From assembly GCF_016900315.1 (NCBI RefSeq), contig NZ_JACSNQ010000013.1, forward strand, positions 1 to 54,767: a DNA stretch of 54,767 nucleotides, read 5' to 3'. Position 1 is the first letter of the stretch; every line of letters starts with the position of its first letter. Source of the stretch: Olsenella profusa (GTDB lineage Bacteria > Actinomycetota > Coriobacteriia > Coriobacteriales > Atopobiaceae). Below, piece by piece: positions 1 through 7,979 of the stretch. A program made the position numbers and the translations under genes. The notes under the pieces were generated by a model that saw nothing but the letters and a program-made list of their open reading frames with translations, was not told the origin of the DNA and made no database searches.

Positions 1-1
1 G

Positions 2-109
2 GGCGGGACCGCGGGGTCGGCGGAGTCGGAGACAGGACCGTCGGGGACGTGGCGGACCGTTGAGGACTGGCTGGAACGGGCCGGCCGTAACGAGGCGGGC
101 CGGCCGTGA
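2..109 (+). CDS. possible 3' end of an upstream gene (partial)
   Basis: One frame stays open from the window edge to a TGA at 107-109. It would encode a short C-terminus with a reasonable amphipathic stretch (TVEDWLERAGRNEAGRP). There is no homology I recognise. The last codons run into a tandem repeat, so this could be chance in GC-rich DNA. Confidence 0.3.
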   Translation, partial: GGTAGSAESETGPSGTWRTVEDWLERAGRNEAGRP

Positions 110-125
110 CGAGGCGGGTCGGCCG
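77..125. repeat. 19-bp tandem repeat, 2.6 copies
   Basis: The unit CGGGCCGGCCGTRACGAGG is present at 77-95 and 96-114, with a partial third copy at 115-125. Each unit holds the palindrome GGCCGGCC. It lies just upstream of the suf promoter region; no function is evident. Confidence 0.7.
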
Positions 126-150
126 CGCCGGCGCAAAATACCCCACGCTC

Positions 151-225
151 ACTAGGAATTGTCGGCACTCCGCGGTTTTTCTCGCCCGACGCTTGCTAGA
201 AATTCCCCACTCATTACTATGAATT
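151..225 (+). promoter_or_regulatory. suf operon control region with three RCTAKRAATT repeats
   Basis: Three direct copies of a ten-base word matching RCTAKRAATT lie at 151-160, 195-204 and 216-225, in the only AT-rich stretch before sufC. The last two are 21 bp apart, so they are on the same face of the helix. The Rrf2 regulator encoded at the end of this operon is the obvious candidate to bind here. That is inference; Rrf2/IscR family proteins usually control their own iron-sulfur operon. A -10-like TACTAT overlaps the third copy at 215-220. Confidence 0.45.
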
Positions 226-347
226 AGGCAGAAATCCACCTGTCGGCGGCGGGGCCGCAAGCAGACCGCGCGCTCGCCGACCGGAAACCGCAAGAGACCC
301 GCGCGGCACCCGGCATGCTCGGGGCAGCGAGAAGAAAGGCTACCAAC

Positions 348-1133
348 ATGGCAACGCAACTGCTCAGCGTGAGCAACCTCAGTGCGGGCACCGAGGACAA
401 GCCCATCCTCCACGACATCGACCTCACCGTAGGCGAGGGGGAGTGCCACGTCCTCATGGGCCCCAACGGCGCCGGCAAGTCCACGCTCGGCCACGTCATC
501 ATGGGCGACCCCGCCTACGCCGTGACCGGCGGCACCATCACCTTTGACGGGCAGGACGTGACCGAGCTCTCCGCGGACAAGCGCTCGCTCGCGGGCATCT
601 TCCTCTCCTACCAGGCGCCCGTGGAGGTTCCCGGCGTGCCGCTCTACTCCTTCCTGCGCACGATCTGCCAGATGCGCCCCGAGCTCAAGACCACCGCGCG
701 CAAGTTCCGCGAGCGCGTGGGGCAGATCGCCGACCAGCTCGAGCTTGACCAGGGCTTCCTCATGCGAGAGCTCAACGTGGGCTTCTCCGGCGGCGAGAAG
801 AAGAAGATCGAGATGCTGCAGCTCCTGCTGCTGCGCCCCAAGCTCGCCATCCTGGACGAGACCGACTCGGGCCTGGACGTCGACGCGCTCGGCATCGTCT
901 CCCGCGGCATCGAGGCCTACCGCGAGCAGTGCGGCGGCGCGCTCATCGTGATCACGCACAACACGCGCATCCTTGAGCGCCTCACCGTGGACCGCACGCA
1001 CGTCATGGTGCACGGCCACATGGTGGCCGAGGGCGACGCCTCCCTCATCTCCGACATCGACGCCAACGGCTTCGAGCGCTTCGAGCGCGCGCTGGGCGAG
1101 AAGGACGGCGCGGCCGCGGGTGATGCCCAGTGA
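348..1133 (+). CDS. sufC: SufC, Fe-S assembly ATPase
   Basis: SufC is the ABC-type ATPase of the SufBCD scaffold, which builds iron-sulfur clusters in the cytoplasm. Visible motifs are Walker A GPNGAGKST near residue 35, the signature GFSGGEKKK, and Walker B LAILDETDSGLD. At 261 residues it has the usual family length. I chose the ATG at 348 because AAGAAAGG lies just upstream and MATQLLSV matches SufC N-termini; an ATG at 315 would add an unconserved leader. It is the first gene of a tightly packed sufCBDSU-rrf2 operon and overlaps sufB by 4 bp. The last codons carry a copy of the dispersed GCGAGAAGRAC word (1096-1106), giving the C-terminal GEKDG. Confidence 0.95.
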   Translation: MATQLLSVSNLSAGTEDKPILHDIDLTVGEGECHVLMGPNGAGKSTLGHVIMGDPAYAVTGGTITFDGQDVTELSADKRSLAGIFLSYQAPVEVPGVPLYSFLRTICQMRPELKTTARKFRERVGQIADQLELDQGFLMRELNVGFSGGEKKKIEMLQLLLLRPKLAILDETDSGLDVDALGIVSRGIEAYREQCGGALIVITHNTRILERLTVDRTHVMVHGHMVAEGDASLISDIDANGFERFERALGEKDGAAAGDAQ

Positions 1134-2584
1134 GCGACGAGCGCCGCGACACCAGCACGCAGGCCCCCGAGGCCCGCACCCGCACGCAGGTGGCCGACGT
1201 CGACCGCTCCCTCTACGACTTCACCAAGTCCGAGGAGGGCTACGAGCGCTACGCCGACGGCCTCACCCCTGACATAGTCCGCGCCATCTCGGCCAAGAAG
1301 GACGAGCCCGACTGGATGCTCCAGATGCGCCTGGCCGCGCTCGACGAGTACCACCGCCGACCGATGGCACCCAACTGGGGCCCGAGCATCGCGGGGCTTG
1401 ACCTGGACCACATCTCCACGTACGTCTCGCCCAAGACCAAGCAGGCCAAGAGCTGGGACGACGTGCCCGCCGACATCAAGGACACCTTCGAGCGGCTGGG
1501 CATCCCCGAGGCCGAGCGCGAGAGCCTGGCCGGCGTGGGCGCCCAGTACGACTCCGAGATCGTCTACCACAACATGCGCGAGGACGTGGCCAAGCAGGGC
1601 GTGGTCTACACCACCATCGAGGATGCGCTGCACGACCCGCAGTGGGAGCCCGTGGTGCACCAGTACTTCGGCACGCTCATCCCGCCCACCGACCACAAGT
1701 TCGCGGCGCTGCACTACGCCGTCTGGAGCGGCGGCAGCTTCGTGTACGTGCCGGCCGGCGTGACCCTGCCCTACCCGCTGCAGAGCTACTTCCGCCTCAA
1801 CGCCGCGGGCGCGGGCCAGTTCGAGCACACGCTGATCATCGTGGAGCCGGGCGCGGACCTGCACTTCATCGAGGGCTGCTCGGCGCCCAAGTACTACGAG
1901 GCCAACCTCCACGCCGGCGCCGTGGAGCTCTTCGTGAAGGACGGCGCGCGCCTGCGCTACTCCACGATCGAGAACTGGTCCAAGAACATGTACAACCTCA
2001 ACACCAAGCGCGCGACGGTGGGCGCTGACGCCAAAATGGAGTGGGTCTCCGGCAGCTTCGGCAGCCACGTGAGCTACCTCTACCCCACCACGATCCTCGC
2101 CGGTGCGCGCTCCAGCTGCGAGTTCACCGGCATCACCTTCGCCGGCGCCACGCAGGACCTGGACACCGGCTGCAAGGTCATCATGAACGGCGCGGACACC
2201 ACCGCCTCGGTGGACACCAAGTCCATCTCCAAGGACGGCGGCGTCAACACGTTCCGCAGCTCCGTGGTGGTGGGCCGCCGCGCCGACCGCGCGCGCTGCT
2301 CCGTGAGCTGCCAGTCCCTCATGCTGGACGACATCAGCCGCTCGGACACCATCCCCGCGATGGACGTCCGCAACGCCACCGCGCAGGTGGGCCACGAGGC
2401 CACCATCGGCCGCATCTCCGACGACACGATCCTCTACCTCATGAGCCGCGGCTGCAGCGAGGCCGAGGCGCGCACGCTGGTGGTCAACGGCTTTGCCAAC
2501 CCCGTCTCCAAGGAGCTGCCGCTCGAGTACGCCGTGGAGATGAACAACCTCATCAAGCTCGAGATGGAAGGGGCGATCGGATGA
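1130..2584 (+). CDS. sufB: SufB, Fe-S cluster scaffold
   Basis: SufB is the scaffold subunit on which nascent Fe-S clusters are assembled, with SufC and SufD. The 484-residue protein shows the conserved SufB core, including FVYVPAGV, the helix region around HFIEGCSAPKY, and the C-terminal stretch GFANPVSKELPLEYAVEMN. Translation starts at a GTG overlapping the sufC stop (GTGA), which suggests coupling. The N-terminal 25 residues before DVDRSLYDF are polar and variable. It overlaps sufD by 4 bp at its 3' end. Confidence 0.95.
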   Translation: MSDERRDTSTQAPEARTRTQVADVDRSLYDFTKSEEGYERYADGLTPDIVRAISAKKDEPDWMLQMRLAALDEYHRRPMAPNWGPSIAGLDLDHISTYVSPKTKQAKSWDDVPADIKDTFERLGIPEAERESLAGVGAQYDSEIVYHNMREDVAKQGVVYTTIEDALHDPQWEPVVHQYFGTLIPPTDHKFAALHYAVWSGGSFVYVPAGVTLPYPLQSYFRLNAAGAGQFEHTLIIVEPGADLHFIEGCSAPKYYEANLHAGAVELFVKDGARLRYSTIENWSKNMYNLNTKRATVGADAKMEWVSGSFGSHVSYLYPTTILAGARSSCEFTGITFAGATQDLDTGCKVIMNGADTTASVDTKSISKDGGVNTFRSSVVVGRRADRARCSVSCQSLMLDDISRSDTIPAMDVRNATAQVGHEATIGRISDDTILYLMSRGCSEAEARTLVVNGFANPVSKELPLEYAVEMNNLIKLEMEGAIG

Positions 2585-3792
2585 TGCCCGGCGAGAAGAA
2601 CCTGACGCCTGCGGGCGTCGCCGGCGCGGCTGCGCCGGAGGGCGCCGAGGCGGCGCAGGGCGTCGACACGCTCACGCTCGAGCGCGTCAACGTGGCGCCC
2701 GCCCAGACCTGGAACCGCCTGCGCACGAACGACGTGACGCTCACCGTCCCCGCGCGCGACCGCAAGGGCGACGTCTACTTCGCGCTGCCGCGCCTCTTCG
2801 AGGGCGTGGAGTGCGGCATGGGGCCTGCCGTCAGCTCCTGGGCGGAGTCCCAGGCGGCCGGCGCTCGCTACGTGGAAGTTCCGCGCGGCGAGAAGCGCGA
2901 GGAGCCGATCGTGGTCACGGTGAGCGCCGCGGCTGGCGAGGTGGCCGACACGGGCGTCATGGTCCGCGCCGGCGCCGAGGCCACGATCGTGGTCGCTGCT
3001 GGTGAGACATTGGGGACAGGTTCATTTGTCTCATCGGCAACTGACCCGGCACCCACGTCCCCAGCCAACCCGGATGAGACAAATGAACCTGTCCCCAATG
3101 TCTCACCGACGTCCGGCTCGCTCCTGCGCGTGATCGCCGAGCGCGGCGCGCACGTGAGGATCTTCGAGTTCATCGGGGTCGGGGCGGGCGAGCAGCACCT
3201 CGAGAGCGTGGGCATCCACGCCGACGCCGACGCGCGCGTGGAGGTGCGCCAGTACGCCCTCGGCGGCGGCACCGTGGCCCTGGGCCTCGCGTGCGACCTC
3301 GCCGGGGACCGCGCCCGCATCGACCTCGCGCAGCGCTACCACGTCGGCGGCACCGAGCTTCTGGACGTCAACGAGGTGGTCCGCCACCACGGCCGCAACA
3401 CCCGCTCCGAGCTCGCCTACTCCGGCGTGCTGGAGGACGCGGCGCGCAAGTCGCTGCGCACCACGATCGACCTCGTCCACGGCGCCCGCGGCGCCCAGGG
3501 CAACGAGGCCGAGACGGTGCTCGTGCTCGGCGACGACGTGACCAACAAGACCCTGCCGGTCATCCTCTGCGACGAGGACGACGTGGCGGGCAACCACGGC
3601 GCCACCATCGGCTCGGTGAGCCCCGAGCAGCTGGCGTTTCTCGCCAGCCGCGGGCTCTCCCGCGAGGACGCCGAGGCCCTCTTCGTGCGCGCCCTCTACG
3701 AGCAGGCCGCCATGGAGGCGCCCTGCGACGAGGCACGCGCCGTCGTGGAGGAGTCGAAGGGGGCCTGCCCCCAGCTGACTCAGGAGGCGTGA
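2581..3792 (+). CDS. sufD: SufD-like Fe-S scaffold with in-frame palindromic insertion
   Basis: This is the second scaffold subunit of SufBCD, a right-handed beta-helix protein that pairs with SufB. The C-terminal half is typical: RSELAYSGVLEDAARK, HGARGAQGNEAETVLVLGDD, then NHGATIGSVSPEQLAFLASRGLS. The start is the ATG at 2581, which overlaps the sufB stop (ATGA). Two oddities stand out. The N-terminus MMPGEKNL is encoded by a copy of the dispersed GGCGAGAAGAACC word. About 36 codons in the middle (3001-3107) are an inserted perfect inverted repeat that keeps the frame open. Because frame and downstream motifs are intact, the gene is probably functional with an extra surface loop. Confidence 0.9.
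   Translation: MMPGEKNLTPAGVAGAAAPEGAEAAQGVDTLTLERVNVAPAQTWNRLRTNDVTLTVPARDRKGDVYFALPRLFEGVECGMGPAVSSWAESQAAGARYVEVPRGEKREEPIVVTVSAAAGEVADTGVMVRAGAEATIVVAAGETLGTGSFVSSATDPAPTSPANPDETNEPVPNVSPTSGSLLRVIAERGAHVRIFEFIGVGAGEQHLESVGIHADADARVEVRQYALGGGTVALGLACDLAGDRARIDLAQRYHVGGTELLDVNEVVRHHGRNTRSELAYSGVLEDAARKSLRTTIDLVHGARGAQGNEAETVLVLGDDVTNKTLPVILCDEDDVAGNHGATIGSVSPEQLAFLASRGLSREDAEALFVRALYEQAAMEAPCDEARAVVEESKGACPQLTQEA
3001..3107. repeat. perfect 35-bp inverted repeat inside sufD (REP/MITE-like)
   Basis: Arms at 3001-3035 and 3073-3107 are exact reverse complements separated by 37 bp. Each arm contains GGGGACAGGTTCATTTGTC, a core of the type seen in REP-like palindromes associated with single-strand transposases in other bacteria (recalled resemblance, not searched). 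The element encodes SufD residues of the style GETLGTGSFVSS and ETNEPVPNVSP, unlike the surrounding protein. No target duplication is obvious. Confidence 0.9.
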
Positions 3793-3793
3793 G

Positions 3794-5029
3794 ATGGACA
3801 TCCGCGAGAACCCCTACAAGGCCGACTTCCCGCTGCTGGCGGCCCGACCCGACCTCTCGTTCCTTGACAGCGCCGCCACCGCGCAGCGTCCCGCGTGCGT
3901 GCTGGACGCCCAGCGTCACTTCTACGAGACCATGAACGCAAACCCCCTGCGCGGGCTCTACGGCCTCTCCGTGGAGGCCACGGAGGCCGTCGCGAACGTA
4001 CGTGCGCAGGTGGCCGCCCTCATCGGCGCCCAGGACGCGCGCGACGTGGTCTTCACGCGCAACACCTCCGAGAGCCTGAACCTGGTGGCCAAGTCCTTCT
4101 CGCCGTGCGTGCTTGGGCCGGGAGACGAGGTGGCCATCACCGTGATGGAGCACCACTCCAACCTCATCCCCTGGCAGCAGGCCTGCCGGGCCGCCGGGGC
4201 GCGCCTCGTCTACCTCTACCCGGAGAGGGACGGCACGCTCACTGAGGCCGAGGTCGCCCGGAAGATCGGGCCGCGCACCAAGATCGTGGCGGCCGCGCAC
4301 GTCTCCAACGTCATGGGCTGCGAGCTGCCCGTACGCCGCCTCGCCGACGCCGCGCACGCCGTGGGTGCCGTGATGGTGGTGGACGCCGCCCAGTCCGTGC
4401 CGCACCTGCGCGTGGACGTGGGCGAGCTCGGTGCGGACTTCCTGGCCTTCTCCGGCCACAAGGCGCTCGGGCCGATGGGCGTGGGCGTGCTCTGGGGCCG
4501 CCACGAGCTGCTCGACCAGATGGAGCCCATGCTCACCGGCGGCGAGATGATCGACTCCGTGCGCGAGCAGAACGCCACCTGGGCGCCGGTGCCCGAGAAG
4601 TTCGAGGCGGGCACGCAGGACGCCGCCGGCATCTATGCGACGGGCGTCGGGCTCACCTACCTCACGCAGACGGTTGGCTACGACGCCGTGGCCGAGCGCG
4701 AGGCGGCCCTCGTGGCCTACGCGATGGGGCGCCTCGGCGAGCTCGGCTTCGTGGACGTGATCGGCTCGGCGGACCCGGCGCGCCACCACGGCGTCGTGAG
4801 CTTCAACGTGCGCGGCGTGCACCCGCACGACGTGGCGAGCATCCTCGATGCCTCGGGCGTCTGCATCCGCGCCGGCCACCACTGCGCGCAGCCGCTGCTC
4901 GCGTGGCTTGGCGTGGAAAACCTCGCCTGCTGCCGCGCCAGCCTCGCCTTCTACAACGACGCCGCCGACGTGGACCGCCTCGTCGACGGCCTGACCCAGG
5001 TCTGGGGGATCTTCCATGGCAGCAACTGA
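3794..5029 (+). CDS. sufS: SufS cysteine desulfurase
   Basis: This is a PLP-dependent class V aminotransferase that removes sulfur from cysteine as a persulfide and passes it to SufU. The PLP-lysine motif is FSGHKALGPMGVGVL, with DAAQSVPH before it; the catalytic cysteine lies in ICIRAGHHCAQP near the C-terminus. At 411 residues it has the normal length. The ATG is one base after the sufD stop, with GGAGGCG as ribosome binding site. It overlaps sufU by 14 bp, as expected for desulfurase and its acceptor. A GCGAGAAGGAC word on the minus strand overlaps the KSFSPC codons (4093-4103). Confidence 0.95.
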   Translation: MDIRENPYKADFPLLAARPDLSFLDSAATAQRPACVLDAQRHFYETMNANPLRGLYGLSVEATEAVANVRAQVAALIGAQDARDVVFTRNTSESLNLVAKSFSPCVLGPGDEVAITVMEHHSNLIPWQQACRAAGARLVYLYPERDGTLTEAEVARKIGPRTKIVAAAHVSNVMGCELPVRRLADAAHAVGAVMVVDAAQSVPHLRVDVGELGADFLAFSGHKALGPMGVGVLWGRHELLDQMEPMLTGGEMIDSVREQNATWAPVPEKFEAGTQDAAGIYATGVGLTYLTQTVGYDAVAEREAALVAYAMGRLGELGFVDVIGSADPARHHGVVSFNVRGVHPHDVASILDASGVCIRAGHHCAQPLLAWLGVENLACCRASLAFYNDAADVDRLVDGLTQVWGIFHGSN

Positions 5030-5447
5030 CCTCTACAACGCCGAGTTCATGGACCACGTGTCCCACCCCGACTACAAGTACCAGATGGAGGACGCCGACT
5101 GCACGCACGAGGGCGTGAACCCCTCCTGCGGCGACGAGCTGACGTTCTCCGTGCGCTTCGCCGACGACGGCACCATCGAGGAGGCCGCGTTCACCGGCCA
5201 CGGCTGTGCCATCAGCCAGGCGAGCGCCGACATCATGAGCGACCTCATGGTGGGCAAGACGCCCGAGCAGGCGCGCGAGCTCTGCGCCCTGTTCATGCGC
5301 ATGGTGCGCGGCGAGGAGACCGACGAGGCCAAGCTCGACGAGCTCGAGGACGGCGTGCTGCTGCGCGACATCGCCCACATGCCGGCGCGCGTGAAGTGCG
5401 CCGAGCTCGCCTGGCGTACGCTTGACGAGATGCTCGCGAACCGATGA
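5016..5447 (+). CDS. sufU: SufU sulfur acceptor
   Basis: This is an IscU-like zinc protein that accepts persulfide sulfur from SufS in Gram-positive Suf systems. Three cysteines are in the expected places: NPSCGD, GHGCAISQAS and RVKCAELAW. A 19-residue SufU-type insertion (GKTPEQARELCALFMRMV) lies between the second and third. It is 143 residues long. The gene starts inside the end of sufS and is the last assembly gene before rrf2. Confidence 0.95.
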   Translation: MAATDLYNAEFMDHVSHPDYKYQMEDADCTHEGVNPSCGDELTFSVRFADDGTIEEAAFTGHGCAISQASADIMSDLMVGKTPEQARELCALFMRMVRGEETDEAKLDELEDGVLLRDIAHMPARVKCAELAWRTLDEMLANR

Positions 5448-5451
5448 TGCG

Positions 5452-5494
5452 AAGGGACAGTCCCTTTGCCTCGTTCCGAGGGAAGGTCCCCTCG
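5452..5494. repeat. pair of short GGGAC palindromes after sufU
   Basis: AAGGGAC-a-GTCCCTT lies at 5452-5466, and CGAGGG/CCCTCG arms follow at 5477-5494. They sit between sufU and rrf2 and could act as a processing site or weak attenuator that separates their expression. The GGGACAG core resembles the palindromes at 3001, 18706 and 20095. Confidence 0.5.
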
Positions 5495-5517
5495 TCCCGC
5501 TCTAGGAGGTGACGGAG

Positions 5518-5967
5518 ATGGCAGGAATGTTCTCGACCAAGGGCATGTACGCCCTGCGCGCGATGGCCGACCTCGCCGCGCACGACGGCTGGGTCTCGCT
5601 GGGGGACGTGGCCAAGCGCCAGAACATCTCGCGCAAGTACCTCGAACAGGTCATCTCCCTCATGCACAAGGCCGGCTACGTGACGAGCCAGCGCGGCAAG
5701 GGTGGCGGCTACAAGCTCACCCGCGCGCCCGAGGACTACACGCTCGGGGAGATCCTGCGCGCGGCGGAGGGCTCGCTCGCGCCCGTGAGCTGCCTCGACT
5801 GCACCAACGAGACCCTCTGCCCGCAGCTGGAGACCTGCTCCACCGTCAGCGTCTGGCGCGACCTCGGCCGCGTGACGGCCGGCTACCTTGACTCCAAGAC
5901 GCTCGCTGACCTCGTGCAGGACCCGGGCACGGAGGGCGCGGGGCCCTGCACCGCGCGCCCGATCTAG
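5518..5967 (+). CDS. Rrf2-family Fe-S-sensing regulator (IscR/SufR-like)
   Basis: This is an Rrf2 family winged-helix repressor, probably regulating the upstream suf operon according to iron-sulfur status. The HTH spans roughly residues 10-60 (MYALRAMADLA, ISRKYLEQVI, GKGGGYKLTR). The cysteine cluster CLDCTNETLC...C around residues 100-115 fits the Fe-S ligand region of IscR-type proteins. The ATG at 5518 is nine bases after AGGAGG; the alternative GTG at 5509 abuts the same ribosome binding site and is less likely. The three RCTAKRAATT repeats before sufC are candidate operators. Confidence 0.88.
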   Translation: MAGMFSTKGMYALRAMADLAAHDGWVSLGDVAKRQNISRKYLEQVISLMHKAGYVTSQRGKGGGYKLTRAPEDYTLGEILRAAEGSLAPVSCLDCTNETLCPQLETCSTVSVWRDLGRVTAGYLDSKTLADLVQDPGTEGAGPCTARPI

Positions 5968-6003
5968 CGGGGACGTCCGGGGGCGCACCTCACGCGCCCC
6001 CAG

Positions 6004-6168
6004 CGGGTACGTACACTCTCCCGGCAGGTACGTACACTCACCCCAACGGGTACGTACACTCACCCCAACGGGTACGTACACCCTCCCGGCGGGTACGTAC
6101 ACTCACCCCAACGGGTACGTACACCCTCCCGGCGGGTACGTACACTCACCCCAACGGGTACGTACACT
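6004..6168. repeat. eight-copy GGGTACGTACAC array, 21-22 bp period
   Basis: The 12-bp core GGGTACGTACAC (one copy begins AGG) starts at 6005, 6026, 6048, 6070, 6091, 6113, 6134 and 6156. Spacings are 21, 22, 22, 21, 22, 21 and 22. The linkers alternate between TCACCCCAAC and CCTCCCGGC types. Each core contains the palindrome GTACGTAC. The array lies between convergent genes (rrf2 and the serine hydrolase), so it is not an obvious promoter. Confidence 0.95.
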
Positions 6169-6246
6169 ATTGCAACTTTAATATTCACGCAACAAGCTTC
6201 TGACCTGCGGTTCTTCTCGCCGTGGAGTCTTGCCGCCTTCGAAATA

Positions 6247-6280
6247 GTGTACGTACCCGTTTTTTGATTGTACGTACCCG
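6247..6280. repeat. two inverted copies of the GTACGTAC repeat
   Basis: GTGTACGTACCC at 6247-6258 and TTGTACGTACCC ending at 6279 are reverse-oriented copies of the array unit, separated by an AT-rich TTTTTTGATT. The 80 bp between the arrays holds AT-rich DNA and one GGTTCTTCTCGCC word at 6209-6221. Confidence 0.85.
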
Positions 6281-6317
6281 TCCGGAAGGTGCGCGCCGTA
6301 TTCGCATTGGGATGGAA

Positions 6318-7964
6318 TCACGCCGCCGGAGACGCCGCGATAGTCGCCGTCGACCGCCTTCGCCAGGCCAGGAGCTTGGCCGCTCCACTCGCAACGAGCA
6401 GCACACAGCAGACAACCAGCACGAGCGTCTGGTCAGGGTAGAAGTCCGCGAAGTCCTGCCAGCGCATGCCCGTAGCGGCCATCGGCACGCCGAGCAGCCA
6501 CGCCGGCGCCACCACATGCAGGATGACGGCTGGGATCAGGCGACCGTGCCAGCGGCGCGCCCGGACGAGCGGCACCACGCACGCAACGACCGCCACCAAG
6601 TAGAGGACATCGTAGCTCACGTGCTCGGACAGGCGCGCCGCGCCGTCGACCCCGGCAGGCTCGGCCCCGACCGCAATGGAGACAATGTCGTCCGCCAGCG
6701 AGAAGAACGCCTCGTTGCCACCGAACTCGTCGTTTGCGTCGCCGAGCACCACGACTCCCAGGTTCCTTCCGGGAATCACGCACATGCGTGCCACGTAGTT
6801 CTCAACCTGCCCGTCGTGCGACATCACGAGCTCGCCATCGCCCCAGGTGTAGGTGGTCCAGCCCATCCCGTACCAGGTGTCGCCCGCTGGGTCGGGCACG
6901 CGCGAGAAGACCATCTGGTGGACGCCGTCGGGCGAGAGCACCGAGGCGGTGGGGGTGATGGAATCGGCGACGCCCGCAGATCTGCCGTCTGCCGGCGCGC
7001 CATCGTCCGCCAGTGCGCCCCCGTCCGCCGCCGCGCCGCCCACCACAACGCCACTGTTGAGGTACATCCGCAGGTAGGCCTCCATGTCGGCGAGGCTGGC
7101 GCTCACGTAACCCGAGGCGGGTCCGCCCCAGGCGTCGTCCCCCTCCTCGTGCCGGAAGCCGTCTGCCACCGGCACGCCAAACCACGAGCGGTAGCCGGGA
7201 ACCGTAGGCGTGGCCGCAAGATCGGCCGAAGCGTCCGCCATCCCCAGCGGCCCGAACACACTCTCTTGCAGATAGCTGTCAAGCGACTGACCGGAGACTG
7301 CCTCGACGAGCCTCCCCAGAAGGTCGTAGTTGGCGTTTGCATACGAGAAGGACCCGGCGCTCTCCCCCACCCTCGCGTCAGCAAGGGACTCGTAGTACCC
7401 AAAGCCGCTCGTCTGGTTGAGCAGGGAGCGCACCGTGACCGCGTCCGGCAGGTCTGCGGCCGTCCCCACGTAGTTAACGACCGGCGTGTCGAGGTCGATT
7501 CGACCCTCCTCGACCAGCTGCATCACCGCGACCGCCGTCACGGACTTGGAGAGCGAGCCCAGAAGGAACGTCTCGTGCGCGTCCGGGCAGTCGCCGAGCG
7601 TTGCCTGGTAGCGCACGCCGTCCGGGTCGACCACGGCCACGGCGACGCCCGGCACGCCCGTGGCGGGCGCGTTCTCGGCGAGGTAGGCGTCGAGAACGTC
7701 TGCGAGCTCGGAGCCGCGAGGCTCCTCGCCCACCGGCGCCGCGCCCTCGTCCTCGGGGTCTCCCACCTGCTCGAGGTCCTCCTCGACGCCCGGGTCGTCG
7801 GGACCGGCGAGCAGTGCCTCGTCGGCGCGTGCGGCAGCCGGCGCGCAGAGCGCGAACACGAGCGCCACCGCAAGGCACGTTGCAGCATGGCGCAGGGCAC
7901 CGGGCGCCATTCCGTGCACACGCCGCACGCCACCTGACGAAAGCCGACCAAACCCGACCGTCAT
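6318..7964 (-). CDS. secreted/membrane serine hydrolase (beta-lactamase/PBP fold), possible DltE-like D-alanyl esterase
   Basis: This is an exported serine hydrolase of the class C beta-lactamase/PBP4 family. A signal peptide (CLAVALVFALCAPAAARA) ends near residue 48, the catalytic S-x-x-K is in GSLSKSVTAV, and the conserved NQTSGF, the Tyr-Ala-Asn of FSYANANYDLLG and the late SHDGQVENY follow. Three or four hydrophobic segments at the C-terminus anchor it in the membrane. It starts 15 bp after the DltX-like gene, with AGGTGA as ribosome binding site, so it is the last gene of the dlt operon. A serine hydrolase of this fold (DltE) encoded in the Lactiplantibacillus dlt operon removes D-alanine from teichoic acid. 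By context this gene could do the same, but sequence alone cannot exclude a peptidase or generic esterase. Confidence 0.8.
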   Translation of the reverse strand: MTVGFGRLSSGGVRRVHGMAPGALRHAATCLAVALVFALCAPAAARADEALLAGPDDPGVEEDLEQVGDPEDEGAAPVGEEPRGSELADVLDAYLAENAPATGVPGVAVAVVDPDGVRYQATLGDCPDAHETFLLGSLSKSVTAVAVMQLVEEGRIDLDTPVVNYVGTAADLPDAVTVRSLLNQTSGFGYYESLADARVGESAGSFSYANANYDLLGRLVEAVSGQSLDSYLQESVFGPLGMADASADLAATPTVPGYRSWFGVPVADGFRHEEGDDAWGGPASGYVSASLADMEAYLRMYLNSGVVVGGAAADGGALADDGAPADGRSAGVADSITPTASVLSPDGVHQMVFSRVPDPAGDTWYGMGWTTYTWGDGELVMSHDGQVENYVARMCVIPGRNLGVVVLGDANDEFGGNEAFFSLADDIVSIAVGAEPAGVDGAARLSEHVSYDVLYLVAVVACVVPLVRARRWHGRLIPAVILHVVAPAWLLGVPMAATGMRWQDFADFYPDQTLVLVVCCVLLVASGAAKLLAWRRRSTATIAASPAA

Positions 7965-7979
7965 GAGCCAACCGTCACC

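Noticed and set aside
917..2395. Long antisense frames across suf, dlt, ppc, pilus and aspS genes
   Set aside because: They are shadows produced by high GC at third positions; their translations are His/Arg/Val-rich with no motifs or ribosome binding sites, and lie opposite clear genes.
2041..2580. N-terminal extension of the sufD frame
   Set aside because: It overlaps sufB in another frame; the ATG at 2581 overlapping the sufB stop is the natural start.
3001..3107. sufD as a pseudogene because of the inserted palindrome
   Set aside because: The insertion keeps the frame and all downstream conserved blocks are present.
6004..6168. GTACGTAC array as a CRISPR
   Set aside because: Repeats are 12 bp, linkers about 10 bp and of only two kinds; no variable spacers and no cas genes nearby.
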